Source: Physcia stellaris (taxonomy: Eukaryota > Ascomycota > Lecanoromycetes > Caliciales > Physciaceae). Taken from it: 64,000 nucleotides of DNA. Of the stretch, positions 20,164 to 31,690 are shown piece after piece. The notes beneath the pieces were generated by a model. The model was given only the letters and a program-made list of their open reading frames with translations, had not been told where the DNA came from and did no database searches. A program made the position numbers and the translations under genes. Each line of letters opens with the position of its first letter. The stretch's first letter is position 1. Location of the stretch: positions 496,001-560,000 of the forward strand of contig JABSSW010000024.1 of assembly GCA_018902385.1 (NCBI GenBank), written 5' to 3'.

Positions 20164-22382
20164 TTACAGGATTTCCCCGTTCAGGCGATTGGTCTTGCCG
20201 AAGATGTATTTCTTCTTTGTTTTGGTGTCTGCACCATCAATCTGCTTGTCGGTGGATGTTGCGCTTGCATGATTGGTACCAGCTGGGGTGTTGGCTTCCA
20301 TGGCACTGTTGTCATGTCTAGCTGTAATCGAGGTGGCTTCCGTGCCTTCGATAACGGTCGAACTGAGAGGTTTTCCTTCATGAACATAACCTTGGAGCAT
20401 GGCGGGATTTCCAGGAGCTTTCATGTTATTAAGAGATCCGAGCACAGACTCGGTGCCACGGGTATAGTAGGGTTTCGTGTCAGAAGTATTAGACTGTCCT
20501 TCAGAACACAAATCGGAAATCTCCAACATTCGTTGCCGCTTTGGAGAGGGAGCTGGGTCTTCTTCGCTAAGCTTCTGACCACCTTGAGCGTTGTCGGGTG
20601 CATATGCATTATCAGAAGAAACGCCCACGTTGGTACGTTCAACCCTGGATAGAGATCTGGAGCGCTTCTTGCCTGTGAACATTGACTGAATTAGCATTTA
20701 CGAAGTAGAAGAGGCGAAGGGCTGTTATCGCGCAAATGGAATTCGAGGTAACCTACCTCGAGGCGCACTCCCATCAATCATTTGTGGCTCCTTGTTTGGT
20801 GTGATGTCGACCAAGGTATTTCCCTCCAAACTGTCCTCTTGCACATCCACGTTGTTCCGTACAGAAGCGTTTGGAGAAAGATCCGGACCAGCAGCCTCAG
20901 CGGTGTTATTCTTCTTGCTGGCCAGGGCGTTAGAAAGCTCTTCCTTACGTGCCTTGATCTCAGCTAGCATCTGAGCTGTTTTTGGGCCACTTCACGCTCC
21001 ATCATGGCCATCTTCTTGACTTTTTCTTCGGCCACTTCACGGTCCACATCCACCGTCCTCTTGGCTTCTCTTTGGAGTGCTTGAGATTCTATCTTGGCCA
21101 TCCTTCCGGCTTTGGCCTCTTTCACATCGGCTTTCATCTTAGCCATCTCAACCTTCTTCTCATCCTGGACTTCCTTCTTCATCTTAGCCATCTCAACGTT
21201 CTTCTCATCCTGGACTTCCCTCTTCATAATAATCATCTGTTGGGCCTTCTTCCGTTCCTTCTCTTTCTCCAAATCTTCAACCAACTTCGCCTCTCTACAT
21301 TGCTTCTCTTCCTCCATATCTTCATTCAACCTCTCCTCTTCACGTGCACGTGACTTAGCGATCTTCGTGTCCAATTGCTCATATTCTTCATCTTCATACT
21401 TCTCGGCTAGAGCTTGTGCCTCCACAAAGCGAGCATCTCGATACTCCTTAACATCCTTGTCTGCTTGCTCTTGCCCCTTCACACGGAAATCATTCAAACG
21501 TAGCATGATTTTGTCCTTCTCGGCTTCTTCGTAACCTTTGACACTCTCCTCAATGATTCTCATCTTACGAGCATAGTGTTCGTCACATTGTTGATCCACG
21601 CATTGCTTGACATATGGCAGGCCGTCTCTGGTCATTCTTTCGACAAACTCATCGAAGGCTTGATCCTTGAGAAGTCCATATCGCTCACGGAGCTCTTGTA
21701 GGCCAATATCCCCACCCTCTTCTCGCATTTTTCGTGCCATTGCCGTTGCGAAGTCCATCACACTAGGCCCCATGATGGAGATAGCTAGATCTATGTCTCG
21801 ATGGTCTAAACGACCATAATGCTCATGATAGCGCTGTTCTAGCGCTCTACGCGACATAGGGTCCAGTGGTTCGAACATTTGGCGGGCGCGGTTCTTAAAG
21901 GTAACGTATTCGTTGTGCCTCGTTTCTGACTCTGCGCGATTTGACCGTGACTGCGCATCCTCATAATAGTCACCTTCCGAATATTCTTGACGGTCCTCAT
22001 CTCTATCTTCCTCATTCCCAGCGATAGGTGAGTGCTGAGATGACATGAAATTATCTGCAGGTGCATAGGGGCTGTCTCGATGGTATCGGTCACGATGGCC
22101 GAGTCCATCCACCAGCTTCTCGGTCTCCACACTGACGCGAATTGTGTCATCTTGAGGAGTGAAACCGCCGCTATCGTCTTCTCCAGCAGCTTGGTTGGCA
22201 TAATAAGCTTGCTGGCTGTAGCGAGATTCTCCCGCGTCTTCGTCATCATCACTACCAAAAAATAACGGAGAGGGACGCTGCGTTGAATGGTGTTCGTGTA
22301 TTGGACTTGTGTTATCTTCCGGCTTTTGGGCTTCCACATCGGTATAAGCCTCATAGGGCAGTAGGTCGGCTTCTGTAGACAT
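20164..22382 (-). CDS. Long coiled-coil protein, function unknown (frame break near 20971-21020)
   Basis: Start MSTEADLLPYEAYTD at 22382 (ATG 22445 upstream is less likely). The first ~170 residues are acidic and Ser/Tyr rich. A folded-looking stretch follows (SRRALEQRYHEHYGRLDHRDIDLAI), then from about 250 to 470 a very charged helix with 14-residue repeats (EVQDEKxVEMAKMK), a classic coiled coil. In this frame a stop falls at 20964, but coding continues in another frame with MLAEIKARKEELSNAL and then across an 84 nt intron (20673-20756) into GKKRSRSLSRV...SPKRQRMLEI, ending at 20164. Two explanations fit: a 50 nt intron 20971-21020 with a weak GTCAAG donor (694 aa total), or one missing base in the A5 run near 20984. 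Basic motifs suggest a nuclear protein. No family recognised. Confidence 0.75.
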
Positions 22383-23715
22383 GTTCTCGAGTCTGAGCAA
22401 ACAAATTTGGGAAAATTGCTGTATGTAGGTGAAAGGTCGGAGCAAAGTAGCACAAGCTTAATGAGCAACCGAAATACGATCGTGGAAGTAGGTCTTGAAT
22501 GGAAGCTTGGTAGATACTCGGGTTGGTTTGGGTTTGAAAATGTGGGAAAGAAGGAAAAGAGAATGGGAGCGAAAAATCTTTAAGTATTCCCAGGGAGCTT
22601 CAGTGTTACTATTGTCAATGCTACCCGCTTCTATTACGCAAAACGCTAATGCGGCCGAAATAGAGATAATAAAGAACTCGGCTTCACTCGAGCGATTGTG
22701 TCAGTGTCAAGAACAATAGCGCAGTGTCAAGCACGATCTGATCAATCGGAGAAGAGATATGGACTGGGATTCAAGGAACCGCTCAGGGCATCCTTGTCGT
22801 GAGATCCTTGTTCCAAAGAGATACCTCAGGGTCCCATCTTTGGCTATCACAACTCGCCCATTTTCTTGAATACTTTCAGGCTATACCGTCCTTTCCTAAT
22901 TTTGGAGTCCAACGTAAAGCCATCATTGAGGCGCACATACAGTTCAGACTAGCTCAAAGCTGCTTCCAGATGCCCTTTCAGCCCACCTTTGCCTGAATCG
23001 AGTAGGAGCTTTTCGGACAGAAGCTGAACATGTTCTGATTGCCTAAGAACAATATTATCCGTCTCTGAAGTCGCATCGTTTTCTATACCGGGCGCCCTCC
23101 TACAAATCCCCTTTTTTGTCGAAGAATGGTGTCTTGTGAGCAATCCCACAGCGGGCGAGTGATTCATGATCTTTATCTCATGGTTTCAATCGCCACAAGG
23201 CCTGTAGGCTTAGTATCTTACGCAGACGCGGCGTGCAGACAGCTCATCTTATCGTCTCATCGGACATGGTGAAGATCTATTCCGCGATTCAAGTAGGACC
23301 AAACCCATGACAAACCTACAACAAGTTCCGAGCGAGCTGAATGGCGGCATTGACAATTGGTAACACTCACCGTTGCATAGATGAGCTTCTACAGAAACGC
23401 GAAGCAGATGGTACTATAGCGAAGTGAAATCATGACCAGTGTTGAATCTTTATTGGCCCCTGAATTGTGTGAATCTGGTCAAGAAACTTTTCGTGATGAA
23501 GTGAGGTTCTCCGGCTAAACTTGCCTAGACCTCTACGACGCTAGAGCGCTTTGGGTGCACGGAAACTTTACCCGCTCCCGAGTCCCCATCGTCCCTTCCG
23601 ATTTCTGAAGCAAGCGGCCGGGTATTTGGGATCCTGGCTTCTCTCGGTTCGCTTTCCTCTCTGCATTCTTGACGCCGTCAGAAAATCAGTGGTTTGACCT
23701 GAGAGCTCCAAGAAC
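22383..23715. other. Intergenic, divergent promoters, no gene seen
   Basis: The 1.33 kb between the coiled-coil gene and NAA10, which point away from each other. Small open frames (22495-22719, 22949-23167, 23568-23774) show no motifs. The last ~150 bp before 23716 are C/T rich, as expected for the NAA10 promoter. Confidence 0.5.
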
Positions 23716-24438
23716 ATGGACATCCGAGTCCTAGCCCCGTCCGACATCCCCCACGTCCAATCAACGAACATCACAAACCTACCCGAGAACTACTTCCTGA
23801 AATACTACCTCTATCATGCGCTCTCATGGCCTCAGCTTTCCTATGTCGCAGTCGACACATCGAGACCTAAGCGAACACCTTACGAACCACCGAAGATAGT
23901 GGGCTATGTATTGGCGAAGATGGAGGAGGAGCCCGTCAACGGCATACAGCATGGACACATCACAAGCCTGAGCGTTATGAGGACGCATAGGAGATTAGGA
24001 TTGGCAGAGAAGCTGATGCGGCAAAGTCGTATGCTATTGAGTCTCGTGTAAGCGGGAGATGACGGATAGCTAATCTACGTTCGCACAGAGAGAGCAATGG
24101 TAGAAGTCTTCGGCGCGCAATACGTCTCATTACACGTTCGCATGTCCAATGTTGCGGCGCTTCACCTCTATCGAGATACCCTGGGCTTCACGGTCGAGAA
24201 GATAGAAGCCAAGTACTATGCTGATGGCGAAGATGCTTACAGCATGAAGATGGATTTGGAATTTATTCGAGTGCAAACGATGGATGCCGACGAGGATGAA
24301 GGTGATGAGGTCGGTGATCTCGGGAAGAATGAGAATGGAGAGAAAGCTGGCGAGAAGAAGGGAAAGAAACGGAAATATAAGCTTGGAAGGTCGCTTGGGG
24401 TGGGTGATTTGGTCGAGAGGAATGAAAGCCAGGTTTAA
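23716..24438 (+). CDS. NAA10: N-terminal acetyltransferase A catalytic subunit (Naa10/Ard1)
   Basis: Two exons, 23716-24028 and 24089-24438, with a 60 nt intron; 220 residues. It starts [15 protein letters not shown] and contains [20 protein letters not shown], the Naa10 hallmark that binds the substrate N-terminus. The acetyl-CoA loop is [16 protein letters not shown] (R/Q-x-x-G-x-A), followed after the splice by [18 protein letters not shown] and [14 protein letters not shown]. With Naa15 it acetylates nascent proteins at Ser, Ala, Gly and Thr ends on the ribosome. The acidic then Lys-rich tail (DADEDEGDE...KKGKKRKYK) is usual in fungal forms. The splice site is supported by exact restoration of the family sequence. 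Confidence 0.95.
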
Positions 24439-25709
24439 AATTAATCATTTGCCAAGTAAGCCCCTGTCTTTCGTCGATCCATCCGCGGTTGTCTCTGGTA
24501 CGTGACTTGATGGCGGATGACCCAGTACTCTCGTAGCGCTGCCGACTCCTTTGGGTTCTCAAGAAAAATGTGAAGCTGAACAAAGCAATGAATGGTTGAG
24601 TTTACGAGTGGTATAGAGACTACAGAGTAACAACTGGTGATCCAACGGGCCGGACATCGAAGGTCGTTAGTCTAATGGCTGGCGACAGCGTTTGCGGCAC
24701 GTTTGCCAATATGCTACGAGATATTAAATCATTCCGAGGGACGACGATGATCCGACACAGCCCTTTCGAAGGTGATCAGCTGAGGCACAATATCTGGTGG
24801 GATCGTTGTCTGGTCTCTAGCTGAGACGTAGATGATCTTTCCAGCTTCATAAGGATCACATACATGTGTTGCCGAGCTCAACAGCACTGGGAAGCAGAGG
24901 TATCATTGGTAGTAATTAAGATGGCTGCGTACGATTTGGAGCCATACATGGCTTGCCGACTTCCACCGGGTCGTTATCGAATATTGATGGATTCAATGTG
25001 ACCCAAGAATTGACCGTCCAGATCCCACATACTAAAACATATTGATTAGATGAACTATTGTTTGAATGAGCTATTTCGAGATTTCGCTTCAGTCATTTCG
25101 TAGTTTCGTCAAAGTTCGTGACACGTTTGATCTCGGGGCACATCTTTCGGGCTGTGTGGGTAGAATGGGTGTAACAGGGTGCATGGAAATTGATGGCGTT
25201 CTTCGATTCGCAATACGGGCGGGCCGCTTGTTATTCCTGTTGTTTATAGCGTTGGCAAGGGTAAAAGAGTATTTTACTGATGTATCTTTGTATCTCGACG
25301 GTCGTTGTTGGATGTCTCGGATGTTTGATTAGCTCTACCTGACGGGGCTCTCGTTATTCATGCTTTGAGCATTCAAGCAGAGTACAGTCATCATGCTGCT
25401 TACGCTGACTTTGCTGAATCATCGCATGCTCGGGGTAAAAGAGGTTGATGCTTGGTTGACGAGAAGTGACTGCAGGCTTGGCTGTGGTAGCTTGCGAGGC
25501 TTGGTCCATTCGCGACTCCACGAGTTCGGCTGTTCTTACTTCAAGAAAGTGCGGCGCACGCTAGGTAGACGCTCGACACGCCAACATCCCTGTAGCTGAA
25601 CCAGTGAGCGCGATGTCTCCCGTTCAGTCTCTTGAGATTGTGAAGGGCCTTAAGCATGGGGTCCCCTCCCCTCTACCTGGGGCTCAATCGTTGACATTGA
25701 ATCCGCGAC
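24439..25709. other. Intergenic, no gene seen
   Basis: About 1.27 kb between NAA10 and the LtrA-family gene, on the same strand. Open frames at 25066-25332 and 25393-25599 lack motifs. The promoter of the downstream gene should lie in the last few hundred bases. Confidence 0.5.
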
Positions 25710-27850
25710 ATGGCTGCTGCGTCTGAGAAGGTTGGGATCGATCTACACGGCGGTCACCACCACACTGGCAGAAGGCTCAGACAGCTCTTGCACCCTAGCG
25801 GAAGGAGGATTCAGTAACCAAAAACTTCCCAATCTCAGCCTTGCATCCGAAATTTGCTAACATCTCGATTAGTGTCGCTGGATCCCCTGATGAGCATGAA
25901 AGACTGAAAGCGAAGCTTGTCGCTTCTGAGCCGGATCAAAACTTTGACGTCTGTGTACATGGCTCGCCCGAACATCTAGCTGCCGTTCGCGAAATCCATT
26001 CCCATCATGAGCAAAGGCGGGATGAACTACGGCAGGAGTTTCCGGATCAGTATACTCACTTCGAAAATGTCCATCAACAGCTTGATCTACTATCCAACGA
26101 ACTGCGTACACTCACCGCTCGTGGGGTTTCTCTTGATGCGAATTTCTCTAAATTCGGCTACGATGCTCATCTAAGGACTCGGGATCCTGATTCATCGGCA
26201 AGCTCCACAACTTTGGGGCCTGCTGGCGAGGTTGAGGAACGCGATTGGGATGCTGAACGACTTCAAGGCACGGCCTTGAGATTCTGGAAGACGCCCGTTG
26301 TTCGACAATACTTCCATCGCGGGCTTTTATGGCGTGCACAAGAAAGTGAAGAGGTGGCCTCCTACGAGCTCTTTGTGGACTTACTCTACGTGGGAATTAT
26401 TGCGATCATTGGCGACACAGCGGCCGAGAATGCTACCAGGTTTGGCTTCCTCCAATTTCTTGTAACCTTCATCTTGTCATGGAAGATGTGGAATGATCTT
26501 ACACTCTCCATAAGCTCGTTTGAGAATGACGATATCTTTCGGCGTATCTCGGTGCTGTTTGTCATGATATGCTTGTTTGGGTATACCCTGAATATTGTTG
26601 AGGCCTTCGAATCGACATGGACTATGCTAGTGGCGTTCTATCTTGCCCAGAGACTTTTCAATTGTATTTACTATCTACAGGTCGGCTACTTGCTGCCGAT
26701 TGTCCGAGGGACCATGATCTTTGCCGCAGTTTCCATCATCGTACCGAGCGCTCTATGGATTGGCAGCGTGCATCTCGAATATCCCCAGAGACTGCCGCTT
26801 GTTTGGATAGCAATCGTAATCGATCTTTTCGGCCAACAATCCATGATGTTTTTCACAAGGCCTGAGTGGAAGAGGTTTCCGCGATTCAAGAAGTTGGCTG
26901 ATACGTGGTTCGACTTTTACCCTGCCGTCAACATCGAGCATAAAACCGAAAGGACCAACGCTTTTGTCACCCTGGTCTTCGGCTATTCGGTGGTCTCGCT
27001 TTTGTTTCAAAACAACGCGGCATTTGGAATCAATGCCTTTTTTGGTAAAGCCGTACTGGGTCTGGTACAGGCGTTCAGCTTCAACTGGATATACTTTGAA
27101 ATTGATGCCTGCAATATTCACACGCATGCAATTCGGCGACACGTTGGATCGTCTATAACCTGGGTCACTATTCACCTACCTTTTATCATGGCCTTTGTTT
27201 TGGCAGGAGCATCATTGTCGCGATTAGTCCTTGTCCATGACTGCATCAACACTGACCCGGAAACCCTGGGAGAAAATTATATCGGACGTTCGGAGCCAGA
27301 GATTCCAATCGGGCTGAGGTGGTTTTACTGCGGTGGCCTTGGAACAGCCTTGTAAGTCCCCAGAATTCTCTTAGAGATACAAGATATGTCATGGGAGCGC
27401 TCTGCTCAGAGACATGTCATGGACTGAGCATTCCGCCGAGGATCGAAACGCTGACTCCGAGGAACCGACAGAATATGTATGGCTATCATTTCATTCTGCC
27501 ATGTCCACAAGAAGATTGAAAACCAGCGTGTTCACAAGAGACCTCGACTTGTCCTCCGAGTGGCTGTAGGCATTGTCCTTATCTGCCTACCCCTTGCCGA
27601 GCATCTCACCTCTTTGCAACTCATCTGCACCACTTCCGGGTTAATAGTACTTACTTTGGTGTTCGAAGTCGGTGGCTCCACCTCGAAGAACAACAGTTTC
27701 TGGAAAGATAAAGGAAAATGCAAATACTCAGCTGAGTGTCCTATCAGGAGGAAGGCAGTAGAGGCAGCCTTGAAGGCAGGTATCACCATAGACGTGGCTG
27801 AGATGATGAAAGATGAGGGCGGTGATAACACAAGATACGAGCCCATCTAA
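25710..27850 (+). CDS. LtrA-family (low temperature requirement A) multi-pass membrane protein
   Basis: Three exons, 25710-25813, 25873-27351 and 27472-27850 (introns 59 and 120 nt); 653 residues. The long central frame has no usable ATG. The start comes from exon 1 (MAAASEKVGIDLHGGHHHTG), spliced through a CTAAC branch point to give GRRIHVAGSPDEHERLKAKL, which fits the fungal family. The N-terminal ~190 residues are soluble and charged (SPEHLAAVREIHSHHEQRR). The LtrA core starts at SYELFVDLLYVGIIAIIGD, followed by about ten hydrophobic segments. Exon 3 adds LICMAIISFCHVHKK, a last membrane region and a Cys/Lys-rich tail. LtrA was named from Listeria growth at low temperature; the fungal function is unknown, so transport or sensing is only a guess. 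Confidence 0.88.
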
Positions 27851-29309
27851 TTAGAGCGGCGTTTTCGGTCGTTGCAGAAGGATATGCGCGTGTAGCATAT
27901 TTGGCATACTTCTCAATAGAACCACCTTTATGCCTCTATTGTACTACGGTATCGTATACATCCGTTTATCAGATCCGGTCTATACAGAAGCACCACAGGA
28001 CGGGACGACTCCACCTCGACGCCCTCCCCGTCCAACCGAGGCCGAATTTTGAAACATCCAAGGGGAGAACTGGCGTGACGATGAAGGAAAAGGAGTTGGA
28101 AGCTTTCGCCGACTGGGCTTTTGGTCCCGATGGATTCCCGTGTCTCCATGTCCTCGGCCTCCGGTGACTTTTCCTGTGGCAATCGCTTCGCCGACACGCA
28201 AGCGCTCTGGTGTAGGGATACCGGCTCCTTGAGGAGGCAAAAGGGCGTGGCGCACGGAGCGATATTGCTTCAAACGAGCTGATTGGCGCGAACATGGACA
28301 TGCTGCCTACTTGTCCGGTCAGTCCCTTGTTCTACAGGTAACGATCGAGGAGAGAAGTTTCCCGGTATCTCATAGGCTGCGAACATCACCTCCGGGAAGG
28401 ACGAAAGCAAACCGAATGTATCAAGAGGCCCAAGCAGCGTGTCACATTTGCACCTCGTTCTATGAACGTATTCCCTAACTTCAGACAAGCTGTGTCCTAT
28501 GGCCTTCAATCCCGGATACCCTGCGGGTGATACCCGCTGAAGCTGGCTCTATTGCTTCAAGAAGTCAAATATCAAGCAGCAACAGAAAGGCTTTTCGAAT
28601 TTCTCCTATCCCTTATCTAGCGTTTAAAGTGTCCGTAAGTAGGTGAATGCTTCCTCCAGGACATGGACATCATAATGTCCAAATAGACCGATCAACACAA
28701 CCCACCATCGAGGGTGCCCCACGAAGACAGACCTTTGTCTCGATCTTACCGCCATGGGGGCGATCGTAGGTTAGCAATGCCCTTCTCTTCCAATCGAATC
28801 TGGCCACTCCCCCTACGCAAGCACGCCTGCCACGGTCCTAAGCTATCCCTAACGCTGGAGTTTAGGTCTCACAGCTTTTATTAAAGAGCCGTGGGTGCAA
28901 TACTGAATGGCTAGGATCGGCTAGACGGGACAGAAAGGAAGGTCCGCGCAACCTGTAATATTGTGAGTGAGGGTAACACAGGACATGTTCGGTCAATGCT
29001 GCAGCTAGAGTTTCTAGGTTTCAAAGTTCTGTTTTTTTCTTTCGTTTTTTTGTTGAAGACCTACACATTACCAAGTCCTTGATAGCGAAGGCAGGAACCT
29101 CTCTTAGAATCTCGACGATCTTCTTGTTCAAGTCTTGCAGCGCCAGTCGAGCTAGGGCCGAGGCAGTTTCTCCCCAGACTATCGCGCTCATGTAGTTCCG
29201 CCAATTATCAGCCACACGCTTATGATATTTGCTATTGGCTTTCAATCATTCAACGCGCTAATCTATCTATGTTCTATAGATTGGATCGGGCGTTGTTGTG
29301 CTGTGATAA
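27851..29309. other. Intergenic, possible gene relic inside
   Basis: About 1.46 kb between the LtrA and oxygenase 3' ends, long for two converging genes. One stretch (28042-28228) looks like eroded coding sequence (separate entry). T-rich runs at 29030-29053 may belong to the 3' end of the oxygenase gene. Confidence 0.5.
28042..28228 (+). pseudogene. Possible relic of a protein-coding gene (F-box-type C-terminal fragment?)
   Basis: Two short reading frames sit end to end. One encodes KELEAFADWAFGPDGFPCLH and stops at 28168-28170. The other, shifted by one base from about 28163, encodes GDFSCGNRFADTQALWCRD. Together they resemble the tail I remember from fungal F-box-like hypothetical proteins (WAFGP-G-P-LQVL-FGDFS-R). 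No intact gene surrounds them. The call rests on memory of a weakly defined family and could be chance. Confidence 0.22.
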
Positions 29310-30545
29310 CTATTTTTGTCCATCTATTTGTCGAGTCTGAAACTCCTTCTTCAGCGCAAGAGACAGCAGGTCGGGATACCACTTTTTGGCGGCATCTGGG
29401 TAGCTGGTCAACATGTTGACAAACACAGCATCCCCCGCACAATTATTGAACAAGCCCGCGAAGAAGCTGCCCGCATCTGAGATGATTTTCTCACCCTTGA
29501 CCAAATCACGGATGTGGGGCGGAAGATCAAGGTACAGATCCTCCGGTCTAAGCTCAATGTTCAGGTATTGAAAGAATGGAATGGAGAGCCGTGCACCCAG
29601 TGGGTTGTCACTTGCATCGAAGAAGTCTGCCGACCTCAGCACTACACGATGCGTCGTGGCTGTGCAGACTCCCTGTGTCAGTGTCTCGAGTAGACGTCCA
29701 ATGTTGACGACCAGCGTCCCAGGAAGAGGCGGCACGGGAATCCAGACACCCGATTTATTCTGGACCTCGAGACACTTGTGCTCTCCGAGCTGAAGAAGGT
29801 ACGTCATGAAGACACCGTCTTTATGAGGCGCTACACCATTTTCTGCCTTTGAGGAGTTCTGTGGCGGTGGATACCGCAGTGCCACCAAGCGGCTGAACGG
29901 AGGATCTTTGAGGAGCCTGGCGAAAGAGTTTGAGGGTATATCGAGCGCTTCTGCGATTAACGTCGTAAAGTCGGTCGCCAAGGCTTGCGCCGACGAGAAA
30001 TAGCTTTCAAGAGCGTCTTGAAAGCCGGGGACTGCGGTTTTGTCGGGCCACTAGATATGCGATTCGGGTTAGCAGGAGAAGACAGGTTCACTTGGTGGCT
30101 GAAAATACCTGATTCGGTCCTTGCAGATTGAGATATACAGGTTCATCCGAACTAGGTGCAGGGAGGCCCGATCCAATCTGGAAGATGAAACGAAGCTGTT
30201 AGAGGATTGGCTGCCAACCACGGTTATTTTGTACTCTACCGCAATCGATTCGTTGTGGTCTACTTGTGTAGCAGTCTTTTCCGCGTCCATTCTATTATAA
30301 CCAACAAAGTGCTTGCTGTGCACCGTTTCAACCTCGAGCTTCTTCTCAAGAGAGAGGTTGAAGAACTCCATGCACTGGTCCTTGGCCTTTTGTTGCACAT
30401 CTGCCGTGATGGCATGGTTTTTGATGTAGAAAAATCCTACACGCACAAGGGCATCCCGGAGTTGCAGCAAGAATTGCGGCTTGGTTGCAGGAGACTTCAC
30501 CAGAGCGAGGTCAATGATGGGGATTTGGGTAAAGTCGTCGTCCAT
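29310..30545 (-). CDS. 2-oxoglutarate/Fe(II)-dependent oxygenase, isopenicillin N synthase-like
   Basis: Three exons (minus), 30240-30545, 30109-30177 and 29310-30050 (introns 62 and 58 nt); 371 residues. The start MDDDFTQIPIIDLALV places the family's P-x-IDL N-terminal motif in register; an ATG at 30578 would add 11 residues. The N-terminal DIOX_N half ends with FVGYNRMDAEKT. The splice gives IGSGLPAPSSDEPVYLNLQG and then WPDKTAVPGFQDALESY. The catalytic half has the iron ligands H-x-D in APHKDGVFMTYLLQ and the distal His in TATTHRVVL, with the 2OG-binding RxS in GARLSIPFFQ. All are intact, so it should be active. The substrate cannot be told; relatives act in secondary metabolism or small-molecule oxidation. 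It stands beside mobile-element remains. Confidence 0.88.
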
Positions 30546-30897
30546 GGTTCCTGCCACGATCGAACTGGTCAAATACACCTTTCGTGCTGTTTATAAAATC
30601 GTTCATTATGAAGGCGATAGTTCCTTATAATCGCGTAATGGCATAAAATGGCCATTCCCTGGCTGGAAGGCGGATCCGAGCTACAGCGCCAGCCAAACCC
30701 TTCCGTCAGCAAGCTGCAGCTCGAGTGGAGTTTGAAGCCAAATTCGTGTATGCAGACCGACATGCAGATTCACAAATTGGTACTTCGAATTGCGCTTCTT
30801 CTACGGAGGTACTCGCGCCGCGAGGAAGAATGTAGTCCACCAATCAGATAGATAGACTAGTAAGGAGACATTGCCAATCAGATCTCTCGCTACTGTA

Positions 30898-31074
30898 CAG
30901 TGAGTGTGCACAGCGGGTGGTTAATGTCGATCAGTTTATTCTAACCATTAAAAGTAATTCGTATGCAGGTACAGTGAGTTTGCACAGCGGGTGTTTAGTG
31001 TCGATTAGTCTGTTCTAACCATTAAAAGTAATCCGTATATAAAGAGTCTGACCACCCGCTGTGCTGACCCACTG
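30898..31074. mobile_element. MITE, Tc1/mariner type, TA target duplication
   Basis: The ends are inverted: the left reads CAGTGAGTGTGCACAGCGGG and continues TGGT; the right, reverse-complemented, reads CAGTGGGTCAGCACAGCGGG and continues TGGT. That is 21 of 24 bases matching. TA stands immediately outside each end (30896-30897 and 31075-31076), the target duplication of Tc1/mariner elements. The element is 177 bp with no coding capacity. The left end is duplicated: TA plus CAGTGAGTTTGCACAGCGGG recurs from 30970, so units of 74 bp lie in tandem with a shared TTCTAACCATTAAAAGTAAT core. Confidence 0.85.
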
Positions 31075-31192
31075 TATGTACCTCATGTTCGTCGACTAGG
31101 GACCATAGCACATACATCAGACGAAAGGCGGTTGGATACCTTGTAGGGGACTTTGGGAAAGGGGATGTCCGCTAGAGATGCCTTCTCCCATT

Positions 31193-31517
31193 GTGACGGT
31201 AATTACGTCAAGGTAATTATCAGATAATTACCGTCACCATGAAGGATGCTGATCGCTAAGTATAGAGAAAAAGCAATTTGTTTCTGTGTAAAGCATGCAA
31301 ATTTCATTCAAGTCTTAACAGTTCTTTCCATTATAAAAGAAGTTTTTGATGTTTCTGAAATGAAAAGCTTTTTATGTCAATTCTAATTCGTTCGTTTGAA
31401 GTATGATCAATATTGAAATTAAATCAACCAAAACATCTACATGTGATATTCTTGACGCTTATCTTAAGGTAATCATGTTGACGTCTCTGTCACCACAGAC
31501 ATGGTTACGTGACGGTA
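31193..31517. repeat. AT-rich segment with hairpin and inverted GTGACGGTA ends
   Basis: A perfect 13 bp hairpin stem GTGACGGTAATTA (31193-31205) / TAATTACCGTCAC (31225-31237) has a 19 nt loop. The sequence TACCGTCAC at its right arm is matched in inverted orientation by GTGACGGTA at 31509-31517, so a ~289 bp AT-rich stretch is bounded by 9 bp inverted repeats. It may be a second small transposon remnant. No clear target duplication was seen. Confidence 0.5.
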
Positions 31518-31690
31518 TTTATTAACTCTTTCAACTTTACCGATACTCCTTCATCCTTACTGTCCGCGGAGAACTTGTGCTTCTGCCAACCTTGCCATGA
31601 CTCTTGTCGGCTACAAAGGTATTCGCACACTGCTGCAGGAGAGCGGATTTTACGACAACAGTCCTGCATGCAAGCCAGCGTGTGACTTGT

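Noticed and set aside
25841-25872. Frame extension upstream of the LtrA splice acceptor
   Set aside because: No ATG in this stretch, and CTAAC plus TTAG mark it as intron.
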